In this document: positions 33,290-45,889 of the stretch, one piece after another
Position numbering within the stretch: the first letter of the stretch is position 1
Layout: every line of letters starts with the position of its first letter
NCBI GenBank assembly: GCA_021234155.1
Contig: JAJEKV010000217.1
Span: forward strand, 798,065-862,064
Direction of reading: 5' to 3'
From: Isoetes taiwanensis
Lineage: Eukaryota > Streptophyta > Lycopodiopsida > Isoetales > Isoetaceae
Length of the DNA stretch: 64,000 nucleotides
Position numbers and translations under genes: made by a program
Notes under the pieces: generated by a model
What the model was told of the DNA's origin: nothing
The model's database searches: none
Seen by the model: only the letters and a program-made list of their open reading frames with translations

Positions 33290-36200
33290 GGTCCATGCCA
33301 CGATTGGGAAATCACCAAGTCAACCATGTTCAAATTGATGGAGGTAGTGCAGTCAATCTCATCACGGATAAACTCCGCAGCAAAACAAATGGGCATCACA
33401 CAACTCTTTCGCGGCCCCATATGACATCAAATTGGCTAATGGCCACATCACGAGACCTCAAGGCGTCACACCTATTCTTCACATCAACATAGGTGATCTC
33501 CGCTTTTCCCATGGAATTTGGAGTGTGGAAAGTCGGGCGAAGATCCGGTGACTATGAAATCTTTGGTAGGCGCACCTTTTCCTCCGCCGGGCAAAGAGTA
33601 TCCATTCTTGGGCCACCGGACGGTTAGTCATCACCGATGGTCATCTCAATGCCACCATGGACTTGCAAACGGGGCGGGGATCATTTCGTTGACAATGCGG
33701 AACCTTCTCTCTCGCATTAACGCATTCCCAAGAAGCTCGAGAATATTTATCAAGTTCAGGCTCCACCCGCGGAGGATGCCTCGTCATCCTACCGAATATG
33801 CTGATCCTTGGGGAGAAATGACTCTTGATCGTGACTGTGCCGTGGCTGCCTTGCTTGACCCCTACCCGCTCCTTTGCAATCGAATCCAACGCTGATCACT
33901 TTTCGTGATCCCCGCCACTCCTCGCGAACTCCTCGTTGATGTACACGTCGCCATGAAGCAACCACCGCTAGATGACACCGAGCAACCTCTTTTTCACCAC
34001 GCCAGTGCCACGATCGGTTATGTTTCCAACCTCCTCGCGACACATTGTCCGTGATATCAAGTCATACCCATATATTCGGACACTCAAGTCGATTGTGGAC
34101 GCGGCAACAATCAACCTCGCCCTCAGAGATTGCTGCAAACCTTCCGGCCTCCTTATCGTAACAAGGCCGCCATAATTTGTTCAAAAAAATTCAAACACAT
34201 TTTCGCCCGAGTTACAAAGATCTTGAGGGGAATCAACAAAAGCTTGGGGAACTCACCATTCCTACCAAATCCGATGCACCCGGTGTAGCAACGACGATGC
34301 AGGCTCAACCCTAATTCACCGTGATCGCGCCAAGGCGAAATTGACAAACTCCGGGCCGCAGTTTGATCTATGAGGTCAAACATTTCTGAATGGGTGAGCC
34401 CCATTGTCATTGCCCTTAAGCACAATGGTAAGATCCCGTCGTGGTGGACTATGGAAACTCAATCAAACCCACGGGCGTGATCATTTTCCACTTCCCTTCA
34501 CGGACCAAGTTAGGAAGAAGTGGCTGGACATGAGATGTACTCCTTTATGGATGGTTTTTTCGGCTACAAACGATCTCCATCAAAGAATCTGATCAACTCA
34601 AGACCACTTTCACCACCCCTGTGGGCACTTTTGCCTACAAGGTGGTTCCTTTTGGATTATCCAACTCTCCTTCAACATTTCAACGAATCATGCTCTCGTT
34701 TTTTCAGGATTTCATGAAGGAAAATCCCTTCTTGCAAATTTTTCAAGATGACTTCTCTGCCCTACGAGTTCCATGGCTGACCATTTGGATAAATTGGAAC
34801 TCGTCTTTCCGTAAATGTGATGAGTCCGCATTAGTCTCAATCCTGAGAAATGCACCTTTTAAGGCCACCGGTGTTCTCATAGGGCCATGTTGTCGACCAA
34901 AAGCAGGCATCACCATCGATCCCCGCCAAAATCGGGTGTGTGCTCAAAGCTCAAGCACCAGCCAATATCAAAGAGACACGCTCTTTCACGGGAAAGGTCA
35001 ATTATTACTCCACCTTCATACGGATGGCAGCCATTGCCGATCCCATTCATAAACTCACGGGTGGCCGAATCCACGGGCTTGGAATTCCCGGCGGCGGCTT
35101 TCCAACAACTGAAGCTTTTGCTTACTCAGGCACCGGTTCTTGTTCCTCCTCAATGGGACAAGCCCTTTCACGTTCATGTCGATGTCTCGGCGTTTGCTAT
35201 TGGAGCTGTTCTTTCTCAAGAATATGATGCGCACACTGATAAACCAAATCGCTTCGCCGGTTAAAACTCCATTCTCAGCAAAGCAACTATTCTCGCCACG
35301 GGCGTGAAGCTTTGGGTTTCATTTTTCAGGTCCAACGCTTTGGCCATTACCTTTTGGGCAAATCAAATCCAAGTTCTTTGTGGACCACCAAGCACTTCCT
35401 CTATTTGATCAACAAGTCCACGCCACGGGCCGCATTGCTCGTTGGGTCCTTTTCCAAGAATTTGCTCCTTTTGAAATCGCTCATAAGGCTGGCAAATCTC
35501 ATGTTGTTCGGATTATCTTTCACGCATCCAATACCGATGATCCCGCAAGGGGTCTCGTGACGCCTTCCCTGATGCTCAACTCTTTTTAGTCACGGCAACA
35601 CCACATTGGTTCCATGATTTTCAGCAGTACCTCCTCACAGGTGCTCTTCCACCAGAAGACGAGACGCTCTCTCCTGCCAAGCGACAATCCCGTCGCCATC
35701 AATTTCTCCGAGAGGTCCGTGACTACACCATGGTTGCCGGACATCTCTACAAAAAGGGTAAGGACACCATCCTTCGACGCTGTGTTCTACCTCATGAAGT
35801 TCCAGACATTGTTCGAGAAGCTCATCAAGGGCTCGGTGGTGGTCATTTTCATGGTGACACCACGGCACGCAAAATCCCTCTCGCCGGGTATTATTGGCCC
35901 ACGCTCTTCAAAGATGCTCACGCCCCACGCCAAGATGTGTGACGCTTGCCAGCGGGTGGGACGCCCCACGGCCCGTGACGCTCTTCCCTTGACGCCGGTC
36001 GCCACGCCACTTCCCTTCAGCAAATGGGGCATGGACTTTGTGGGACCTATAGATCCTCCTGCGAGGCACACTCGCGTGCGATACATTGCTGTTCTCACCG
36101 ACTACGCCACCAAATGGGCGGAAGCTTGTGCACTCCTGCATAACACCGCTGCAAGCACGCGGCTAGAGTCCTCTATCAACAAATCATCACGATTCGCTGC

Positions 36201-36885
36201 CCCACGGAGCTGGTCAAGGACCGTGGTGTTCATTTCATCAATCATACTATCAAAGAGCCGACGGATTATCTCCCGATACATCATCACAAGAGCACACCTT
36301 ACTATCCTCAAGGCAATGGGTTGGGCGTAAAGCACCAACAAAACTACGGTCACCATTCTCAAGAAAATTTGTGACGCCTTCCCGCACGGATTGGCAAACA
36401 AAACTACCATCGTGTTCTTTGGGCCTACAATACTTGTTTCAAGATTGCTCGGGTCACACTCCTTTTAAATTGGTTTATGGTCAGGAAGCTCTCATGCCAT
36501 TTGAATATATCCTTCCAACACTCGGTTTTTCAATCAAGCACGCTCATAATCCACCAAATGCTCTCAAAGAACGGGTCTATCAATTAGAACGATTGGATGA
36601 ACTTGAAGGGATGCTTATATTCGTGTTCTTCATGGACAACAGTTGCAAAAAATCTTTACATGACAAACGTTTGAAGACAAAAACATTCAAAGAAGGAGAT
36701 TTGGTTCTTCTTTATGATTCCGTGTACAAAATTTTCGAGGGCAAACTCAAGTTTCGCTGGCTTGGCCCTTATCAAATTGTTCAAGTGGTTAGACCAAGCC
36801 GTTTTCCAACTCGGAAGTTAGATGGCACTCCATTACCTACATTGGTTAATGGTTTTCGTCTCAAAGCATTTCATCACACGTAAAG
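33290..36885 (+). pseudogene. Gypsy pol: protease, RT, RNase H, integrase
   Basis: Protease active site IDGGSAVNLI, with Asp at 33337. RT: MDGFFGYKR near 34548, GTFAYKVVPFGLSNSPSTFQ at 34620-34680, and FQDDF (the YxDD box) with Asp pair at 34747-34752. RNase H: HVHVDVSAFAIGAVLSQE near 35170, and VDHQAL about 200 nt later. Integrase: HHCC region (35790-35960), WGMDFVGPI with the first catalytic Asp near 36030, and VYGQEALMP near 36476. C-terminal: FKEGDLVLLYD and KFRWLGPYQIV (36688-36780). Several frame changes make it non-coding as it stands. Confidence 0.85.
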
Positions 36886-36959
36886 TGAACATCAACACCG
36901 TAGAAGCAGTTCAAGAAGCAAACACCACGAAAGTGACTAGAAAGGCGTAGATTATATTA

Positions 36960-39900
36960 TAGTGGAGATTTTTTACAAAATGTGGGCCAGCCCCGACTAT
37001 TTCCGCTATGGGCTTTGCCTATATACAAAAACGCTCGAGCCCTATCTACTAAGTCCTAAGAGGAAAAACCCTCTACCCGGGTCCGGAGCAGAGGTGATCG
37101 CGGAGGAGATGGTAGAGGTTTACGCTCCGGATCCCCGAAGATGCAGAACCACCTCCATCCCGTTGGTCTTGGGCGGGATGTTCAGCCATCCCGGCACACC
37201 AGCCGTCCATGCACGAATGCCGCGATTTGTGGCAGGCGCCGAGATCCGCACAATTCATCTTACAAGTGATCCATTCTGACCGGTTAGTGGGCATGGTGCA
37301 ATCTTCGTTCAAGCCCGCCAGCAGCCCATCTTGGCGCCATCGGATGCCTTTGTTTCTCTTGGTTCGTCTTATATAGCCAATCGAGGAAATCCTTGTCGGC
37401 GATGGACCAATCACACAAATCGCCAACGTGTTTACCCAATGCAATGTTGTTTCTAAAATGAGAATCTGTTCTCCCCCAGCATATCTAGCCATGGTACCTT
37501 CGACACATTCCTTTTAATGATATCCCACTTCGAATTTGCCGCATTGAATGCCATTCCTTCTTTCCACGCCCGTCCCGAACATTAATGGGTGTCCTTTGCC
37601 ATCTGTCACATCCGATCTTTCTTTCACGCCTCATCCTCACCGTTCATTGCTTCTCCTTTACGTTTTGGGACTTAGCCAAATTTTGCCTCTCAATCCCCTT
37701 CTTAGCATCTTTTGACACTGGCACCATCAACGGCTCCATTTCAAGACTCTTCATACCTCTTAGCCTCGGTATTAGCCCTAAAACAAACCTTTTCGTTCCC
37801 TCAAGCCTTTTCGTCCTCCGCGCTTTCGACTTTTCGTCTTCCGCCTTTGGCATCTCTCTTCGTTCCGCACATCATTCCCATGGCTGCCCCAAGATTTTCT
37901 ACACTTCAAGCTACTGCTCCCAAGGATCCGGCCCTTTTTGCATCTGTATCCTTCTTGACGCCCACTTTCCGTGAAGCCCTTGTTGGCCCCAGTAAAGAAG
38001 TCGCTGAACGACACCAGCTTTACGAATTCTCTCAAATGGAACTTCCGGCTCCAAATCTGCCCGATTCTGGCAGTTCATCGTAATTGTTCGTTATGACGCA
38101 GGTTACACCACTGTGGTCGATGGCACCACTATTTCATTGACTCAACATTTGATTTCTGAGGTATTTCATATTCCCTTGCACACTCCTTGTGTATCATGGT
38201 CTGCTATACAGGATATTGATGTCACAGAGTTTGGTGCACCTGCTTATCATGCCAATGTCCATCGTCTGACCAATATCGACAAGCCTCACGAGACCTTTGT
38301 TAAATTTCTGTGGCGGAAATTCCTTGGGTATTCTATCAAGAACACCCATATCAATAAGCCTTTCTATAACCTGGTCCTCACTGCTACACACTCCAAACAC
38401 CACATAGATTGGCCCCAAATGATGTTCTATCGTCTTCTCCAAAGAAATGGACCGCCTTGGGTACCACTTCCATTTTGAAGTTTACCGGGGAGGGCACTTT
38501 CAAGCCCCTCATCCGTCGTACTTCCCTCCCACACCACCAAATTCTCATAATTCCACTCAGCGCTCCCTTCCAATCAATCACCAAGTTGGCACATCACGCC
38601 CATCTTCCCCCGGGTCATGACCACAACCACACTCATGTCCTTTGTCTCTTCCTCCGCTACACCATCCACTTCACACCATTTTTCCTGGACCTCCCAAAAC
38701 CAGGCAACAGCCGGTTCCACCCACCACAACACCCTCGGATGGGTTGTTGTATCAGTGTCGGCGAGGATGCTCAGGCTGCTGCTCTTAAGTTACAAAAGAA
38801 TCCCAAGGCGCTCTTATGGCGGGTTCAACGGGCACTCGAGGCCTCTGATGCGGTACACCAAGACCTTCAAGCTGCAACTGCCCAAGTTGCAACTTTGGAG
38901 GCCAAACTTCAAGACAAGCATGAAGCTCTCTTACAGGCTCATGCAGATCTCAAAAGTACACAAGCTCAAGTCCAGCCAACTCGCAGATCCGGGCTCAGCT
39001 CGGTGAAATTCAGACTTTATTGGAGCACAACAAGTCCAAAGAAACCGCTCTCGGTACCAAGGGACGAGATATTGCTAAACTCAATGCCTTGTACTTTTCG
39101 GGCTGTGTGAAAATTTCAGCACTCAAGTTCAAAATCTTTCAGCCGGACGCTCAAATTCGCCTCCTTGGCTGGCTCGGCTTTCTACAGGACCTCTCGGCTC
39201 ACCTCTCTTCAAGATCAGCTTACGTGAGGTGCGTAAACAGAAAATATTGATGACGCCGGAGATTGCCGTGCTTCGTCTCAATACACCGGGGAAATCTTCC
39301 TCCCAGGTCAATCCTTCTCAGAAACGGGTCCGTGACCAGTCACGCCTGCTACTCGAAAAGGACAATCGGATCCGTGATCTTGAACAACAGCGGCAGCAAG
39401 CTATTCGGTCTGCTGATGAGGCTCAAGCCAAACTTGGCGCCTGCATCGCAATTCTTCCGCACGCCGGTTGACTTCCCAGCTCCCTCCCCGCTATCATGAT
39501 TATGTGGTTGCTCGACGCCACCTCTTCCTTTCAAAGTGGCACGCCCGATGGCTATTGTGGATATCCCACTGGCGGTCAACTGATTTTCTTCGGATTTGGC
39601 CGTAACTCTCCATTGAAGACAAAGGGTTGTCTTTATTGCCCCTTGTTACATCTTTGATCTCATACACCGTGCCGATCGCACTTTCTCACCTTTCTCAGAG
39701 TGGTTCAGCCCATGGCTTATATCTTTCATGATTTCTATCCGGGTGATACACGCGGAAAACTTTGGCAATGGGCCACGCCACTTTTCCGTGGTGACCCCAT
39801 CAAGCAATGGGTGCTTCAGGATAACAATCCATATCTTGCGGATCCTGCTCAGACCCAAACTTTTCATCAGGAGTACATGCCTGAGCTTGCCAATCATTTA

Positions 39901-40862
39901 TCTCTCTGGCAAGCGGAAGCGCTGCAACAAATTAGGAAGTATCTAGGACATCCCGAAGATCTTCCCTATGCACAAGTCTATATGCGCAAAGACTCGGCTG
40001 GTTACAATGGGTTATAAAGCCTTCCGTTGGATAGCAAGACGGTCCCCACGGGATGGGATAGCCCTCCTGTCAACTCTCGCTCTCACGCTTCTCTTTGGGA
40101 TCATTTGCGGGTGTCGCACTTGATCCGGATCTTGTTGTGGAGATCAAGCCAAGAACCCACGCCCACGGGCATGGTTCCTTCTCCCTATGCTTCCCTGGGC
40201 GTACCTCCACGCCCCCGGTTCCTGACTTCTGATTGGCGCCTTCCTTTTTGGACCAAGGTCATGGATGGTCATGCCGGCTGGACACCACCTCAGATCTCGA
40301 CGGATCTCCGGTGGGATCCACGTTTTGTTCGCCGCTCACATTGGGAAGAAGGTGCTACTCTGGACAACACCACCAATTGGATCTACATTGCTAATGGCGT
40401 GGTTGGCAAACAAGCGGATGCGCTTCATGGTCTCAACACCTTCTTGCAGAACGCCTCCACCTCACCTGATCCTTCTGTCCATCTTCAAGCAGGATTTTGC
40501 GCTGCCCTCAAATGCATTTTGCTAAGCTCCTTAAATCGGCAGCGTCCCATTTTTCACTGCAATCCAAATGCCGTTGCCAAGGTTTTGGCCTTCGGACTGT
40601 CTCCTCATGGAATGTCAAGACATTTCTTCGACGCCCACGCAAAGACTTTGAAGACATGGTACGCCTCGTTTTCTTATTGATGCTGATCCACGCCTTGGCC
40701 AAAACACACCTCAAGCTCTTCAATCACGCCAAGATCTCATCAGCCGGGCACCATAATGGTGCCGATCCTCACTCCCGTGAGGATCACTTCGAGGCCCGAT
40801 GGCTTCCCCGAGCAGCTTCCTCCTTTTCTTCACTCGGGAAAGTGTCGTTTGGTGGGGGGGAG
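36960..40862 (+). pseudogene. extra coding-like region between integrase and 3' LTR
   Basis: Segments in shifting frames look like one or two long proteins. One holds LTQHLISEVFHIPLHTPC and FVKFLWRKFLGYSIKNTHIN (38113-38478). One is a predicted coiled coil (LEKDNRIRDLEQQRQQAIRS, 39349-39440). One has FHDFYPGDTRGKLWQW then HQEYMPELANHLSLWQ (39725-39915). The last is a 217-residue frame at 40027-40680. The first part resembles uncharacterised plant transposon proteins. A promoter-like CCTATATACAAAAACGC lies near 37017. No env-like membrane segment is evident. Confidence 0.55.
40850..40862 (+). promoter_or_regulatory. polypurine tract before the 3' LTR
   Basis: GGTGGGGGGGAG lies directly before the TGTTAG that starts the 3' LTR, the expected primer for plus-strand DNA synthesis. 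Confidence 0.8.
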
Positions 40863-41440
40863 TGTTAGTCCTGTGCCTCCTGGTACGGGACTATTCATGC
40901 ATACGTCAGACAGGTCAAGCTCAAGGATCCTCGTCCAACCACGGGTTGACATCCAAGGCTCCTCAGAAGACTAAGCAAAGTGTGCCACGCAATCAAAAGC
41001 CTTTTGGTCAACAAGAGGCGCCCGCCGGACAAGTGGACGGCCCGCCACCACCTTGGCCGTCCGGGCCAGTGATTCTAGGCACTTCAAGAACTAACCGCCA
41101 ACATTCCTGAATCAGGCCTCCTTCGAGAGTCGGCACGAGATCAGCCGAGTGTCTATATTGGGCCCAAGGCCATTGTACTATATATATGAGTAGAGTTAGC
41201 TCATAAGTTTTTTAGATGAGTTTTGAGTCTTGTCTCTTTTCAGTTTTCTCTCTATTGCGAGAGCTCATGTATTTTCATCATTGATATCAAGGAAGCTTTT
41301 CATCTTTCTCTCATTTGCTCTGTTCTCTTCTTTTTCTTCTCTTTCAGCAAATCCCGCGTGACATAGTCCCCCGGACTCTCTTGTTAGATCCCGGGTCAAG
41401 GTAGGTTTGTCTTCGAGTTCCCGAACCCAGACCCCAAACA
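40863..41440 (+). repeat. 3' LTR of the Gypsy element
   Basis: Starts TGTTAGTCCTG and ends CAGACCCCAAACA, so has canonical TG...CA ends. TATA box TACTATATATATGAG lies near 41177. It matches the 5' LTR closely in its second half, with many small indels in the first half. Confidence 0.95.
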
Positions 41441-42855
41441 ATAATCCAGATGTCCTGCATGTCCAAACATATCAATTAAGCATCCATAATGCTCTACTGC
41501 TGTCGCCACAGCATGATCTCTACTCATTGAAACAACGTAGTTATGGCCAATGCATGCACAAAGAATCCCAATGCATGTTATCTTATCTGGCTTTACATCT
41601 TGCTGCATCAATTGAAAAAGATGTAAAGCCTGCTTGGCATTCCCATGCTGAGCATATGATGAGATCATGGAACTCCAGGAAAACAATCCGTGCTCCTCCA
41701 TTTTATCAAACACCCTTCGGGCATCATCTACACATCCAAACTTGCCATACATGTTTAGAAGCAGAAGTGCAACCACTCTTTTAAGAATGAAAGCATAACT
41801 AAGTTTACCCCCTTCTAATGGTGGAACTCCAGATATCTCAAAGCGAGATGTGGTTTAATGGGACCACATTAACCACTGGTTAATGTGGCCAAAAGTGGTT
41901 AATGTGGCCAAAAAAGTGGTTAATGTGGCCAAAAAGTGGTTAATGTGGCCAAAAAACCAGGCTTCAAACTGTGCGGCGGGGGCAAAATTTCAATCGGCTG
42001 GTTCTTTCTGCTCCATGGGCAGTTTGATTCGATCTAAAAACCATGCCAATCACTTTGTCTGCTCCTTTTATGCTAGATTGCTGAAGAGAGGAAGAGATTT
42101 GATGCAGAATGGAGCCAAATCGTAAAAAAGCCAAAAGCGGTTAGTTTTAGGCTTCAAACCCATGCATTGTTCTTCGTGTTCGATATGCTGTGTGGCCACA
42201 TTAACCACATCTCGCTTGAGATATACATGTTCCCTTCTAATGCTAGTATATCTAAAACTGTGATGAATGTAATCTGGTTTGGCTTCACCTCCTGTGGCTT
42301 TGCATTTTTGAAGCCCGGATACTTTGCTTCTTACACCCATAGTTTGCACATCCTTCTCTTTCATCCGATCAAAGACTTTTTGAGCTTGCAAACTACCATA
42401 GTTGTCATACAACTTAAGAAGGGCATTTTCAATATTTACATGAGGCTTCAATCCACTATTTATAAAATGCGCATGCATACGCTTTACCCTCCGAGAAAGC
42501 CTACGTGCATCAAAGTAAGCATAATTGTGTCTCCGTACTCTTGTTCAAGACTGGAAACAAGAAGCACAGAGAAATGGTACTCAGTTCGGGAAGAGTCCAT
42601 TTTCAGATTCAGATGAAAATAGTCAGGATAGGCAAGAGAATGTATAACAAAAGATAGTAAGTGGAATGGATTTATTGACGGGATAACAAGATCAAATTTC
42701 GGATTGCTCATCACCACATATGAACCATTACATGCATACCGGGCAAGAAGCTTCTTGACATCCCTTTGGGGTTATCTTTGTTGTTCTTGATACATAGAAT
42801 AAGAAATCCGCATTACTTGAGACCATTTGTTCTATGCGAGCGATTACAAACTGTT
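41441..42855 (-). pseudogene. PPR gene copy C, decayed, interrupted by a MITE
   Basis: On the minus strand: KPHVNIENALLKLYDNYGSL (42380-42450), then KVFDRMKEKDV. After the insertion come LLLNMYGKFGCVDDARRVFD and HGLFSWSSMISSYAQHG (41590-41770), then DKITCIGILCACIGHN. The same order occurs in copies A (60.6-62.6 kb) and B (55.9-56.9 kb). Middle repeats of copy A are missing here, and the right edge is the 3' LTR of the Gypsy element. Frame breaks and deletions show it is not functional. Confidence 0.8.
41821..42233. mobile_element. MITE, 413 bp, MULE-like 9-bp target duplication
   Basis: CTTCTAATG occurs directly on both sides (41812-41820 and 42234-42242), and the intact site is present once in PPR copies A and B. 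Ends are inverted: TATCTCAAAGCGAGATGTGG near 41833 and CCACATCTCGCTTGAGATA near 42204. The left part has four tandem GTGGTTAATGTGGCCAAAA units (41875-41957). The interior has no transposase. A 9-bp duplication fits Mutator-like elements. Confidence 0.85.
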
Positions 42856-43989
42856 CTTCAACCATGGTGTTCGAGTGCGGCGTTTAGAGACGGGAGTTTT
42901 TGGAAGGGTGCGAAGCAGATCCAGCTAGACACTTGGTGTCCTTGGCAGCCATGGAAACCCTTTGCTAGGGTTGTGTTTCTTGAAACTCATATGGCCCAAA
43001 TTGTGGAAGGATGGTCAAGTTGGGATGCCTCGAGAACGATACTAATGTGTTATTTTGCAAGAGTATAATAGCTATGGCCTCGATTTGCCCAAATTAATGA
43101 TCGGATTTCTTGGTCCATTCGTAGCTCAATTACCCAGTTGCATTGCTTTCTCTATTCCCGATTTCATTGATGGATGTTAGTGCCCCATGGTGGTTTTGCT
43201 CTTTTAGAAGACTCCGGTGATGAAATGAACCAATATATCTCCTTATAACTTTCGGTTTGGATGTTCACAATCGGTTGTTACATAAATTTGGAAAATCAAT
43301 GCACATTACTTCTTAGATTCTATAAGACACGCATATTCCCAAGCATGTGCGATTCTTGGCCCTTTGGTATTTGTAGTTGTTTACATGAATCAAAATTTCG
43401 TGGATTACATTTTTTATGTTCTCTAGGTTTTTGCTCGAGAAGTTTCTGACTCTATGTGTGGACATGCTATGCTCATACGAATTTTTCATATATTAGAACT
43501 GCAATGGCAAAGAGGTAATTTTCCCGGTACTACTTATATCGATCTGGTTCTTCAAGTCAAGGTAATGACTTGCTTGCTACATATTAATCTATTTCATCTT
43601 ATAGTGTCTCGTTGTCTCCGGTTATGGGCTCCCAAATAGTCCTTTTCTTAAAATCGCCCACTTTGGTCCTGAAACTTTTGTGCAAGAATGTGTTTTGGGC
43701 CTTAATGGCAGAGGAACTCCTGGCATCCTTCATGTCAATAAGCTATTTCCCTTTCCACTCCTTTTGCAATTTCGGCTCTAGTGGTGGACTTCCTTTATGG
43801 CTAATAGGTAACACGTTGGAATGATTTATCCTTCTACTCAAACAATGCTAGAGACTGCAATGATTTGTCAAGCAATGCTCGGTGGCTGCAATAGCATTTG
43901 TCAGTTGTAGAGCCAAAGAATAAACATTCAGAGGGCTTTTCAACATGCAATAGCCTTTCACACGTACCCCTACAAGCTACATTTGTCTT
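42856..43989. other. intergenic stretch, nothing recognised
   Basis: Several short plus-strand frames lie at 42766-43824 but none shows a domain. It starts where PPR copies A, B and C stop resembling each other. Confidence 0.4.
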
Positions 43990-44610
43990 TGAGTTCATGG
44001 ATGTCATTTGAGCATCATGAAAACTAGATGCCGGGAAGGATTCCTCCTTTACCCGCCCCATTGGACCCGGGGAGATGTAACTTGGGAGTAGTCTCATAGG
44101 GTGATTCCATGAGATTGCGTCTCAGGAGGGCTACCACCACGCCATAGCATGATTCAGCCCTATCTGCAAAGTGTGTGTGAGGGAGGGGATAAAGTGGACT
44201 ACCCTATGCCGACCAATGGCGTTGCCACTATTAAATCTGTTGGTATCCGGAGGCCACTTTTGTCGGTTGACACCATTGAGTCAGGCGGGATTAGACCCTT
44301 CATTTCTGATGCACTTATTATGTTTCCTACTATTATGATGTGTTGTGCTATTGATGGATGGGGCACCCTTAAAGGTGGCATATTATTTTTTATATATTAT
44401 GTGCTAGGTGCTAACTTTTATGTACCCCCTTCCGTTGTATAGGATTCATTAGAAGGCATGGGACGAATGACACTTCCGTGTTCTTCACTTAGATACTTGG
44501 CCATCACAGTGGTGGTCCGAGGAGACGGAGGACCCTTCTGTGGTGATGTAGTTGCCATGGGAGGGGAATTTTCTGTATTTATATGATGGGAGCATCATAT
44601 AGATTTGGGG
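43990..44610 (+). mobile_element. LTR copy 2, related to 7580-8300, probably solo
   Basis: Block order matches copy 1 (ggggagatg, gtgtgtgtgagggagggg, gggacgaatgacac, atgggagcatcatatag). No TGGTATCAGAGC primer site follows and no internal domain is attached, so a solo or truncated LTR is likely. Confidence 0.5.
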
Positions 44611-44930
44611 AGCATCACACCCTAGCTTTTCGAGGTTTTGTGGCATGGCATGCTTGAGCAACCCCTCGTTTTCGAGGTTATTGTTTTCTTATCATTGTGT
44701 TCTAGTGTTGGTGATGTGCGGGTTGAGTAGGATCGTTGTTCGGGGTTTCTCCCGTGGGTTTTTGTTTGACCGCTTTTTGCACCCTTATGTTTTGTCAAGG
44801 CCCCTTGCCGAAGGCTTATCGCTAGGATTACGAAAATCTAACAGGCAAGGTTTTTTAATCCCGACAATAAGCTCTCAGTAGGTACACAAGCCGATCTCTA
44901 TAGAATTTTTATTTTTGGGGCCCAGGTGAT

Positions 44931-44971
44931 ATAACTAGATATTCCCTAGGGAATAGGGAATATCTAGTTAT
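44931..44971. repeat. 41-bp hairpin, 16-bp perfect arms
   Basis: ATAACTAGATATTCCC (44931-44946) and GGGAATATCTAGTTAT (44956-44971) around nine bases. Further TATCTAGTTATATCTAG follows. Confidence 0.9.
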
Positions 44972-45329
44972 CTAGTTATATCTAGTGGGGGTTTTTTCAT
45001 CCCAGTAGTAGGGACCCATTGTATAGTAGCATTTGTATCTTCTTTTTCTGCTTTGTGTATTGCACATACTGTCTCATAGGCCGGTTTACTTCTTTCCTTC
45101 CTTCCTTTCTCTATTTTTCATTTGTTTGATGGGTAGCTTGCAAATGTGCAGCTATCCACTCTAAACTATTGTAAGGGAACTCTTGAGATGAATAAAAAAC
45201 CTATCCATCTATGCAAAAAGCTATAAAAGAGAAGATTTTATGTATGAATTTATGTATATTTTCAAGCAGAATTTAACTGTTGAAAGCTACAACCAACATC
45301 GTCTTTTATTTCCCCACAAAAATGCCCCT

Positions 45330-45780
45330 CTTCAAATACAAGCACATGAAATTCCCATCGAAAGTGGGCAATCTACTAGTGCAAGATTTTATTGTCTTTG
45401 CAAAAAAGTTCAACAAGAACTTAATTTCACTTTCCAGAATTGCAAGCGATGCAAACTTTTTGATGTCTTTACGTTGTATGCATCCCTCACGGTCCAACAC
45501 ATATCCATCTATGTAGGCCACAAAAGTTGCTCACTATCCAAACGAGCATTCATGTGTATACATCTCTCATATTCTAACAACATATCCATCTATATAGCAT
45601 TCATATGTATCCCTACAATTGTTGTTCATTATCCAAAAGAACATTCTTCTTTGGTTTTGATATCGCCTTGAAGGCTTTTGCTAACACAAGCAATCTTTGC
45701 TACTCCATATACAATGCTCTTTGCAATTCTATGTTTCATCCTCCGTTTCATCATCTTCATCAAATGTGATCAACCATGCC
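45330..45780 (+). repeat. dispersed repeat shared with 58235-58645
   Basis: Both copies share ggcaat(c/t)tactagt(a/g)caaga, aaaaaagttcaacaagaac, and repeated CATATCCATCTAT(A/G)TAG phrases in the same order. Both stand near PPR copies, so they are part of the segmental duplication. Confidence 0.8.
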
Positions 45781-45889
45781 ACTACACAATATTTTTGTAT
45801 TTGATTGATTGAATCATACAACTATGCTAAATTTAGTTAAATTCAATGTCTTAGGGCTACCTCTTCCTTTACACCTTTGCTTGTTCCAA

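Larger units (their letters stand above)
30341..41440 (+). mobile_element. Ty3/Gypsy LTR retrotransposon, full length but decayed
   Basis: Two 578-bp LTRs flank gag, protease, RT, RNase H and integrase in Ty3/Gypsy order. About 4 kb of extra coding-like sequence follows before the 3' LTR. The coding parts shift frame often. ATAAT follows the 3' LTR (41441-41445) and ATAAT also lies at 30335-30339. Integrase C-terminal sequence ends without a chromodomain, so a non-chromovirus lineage such as Tat/Athila is plausible. Confidence 0.9.
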
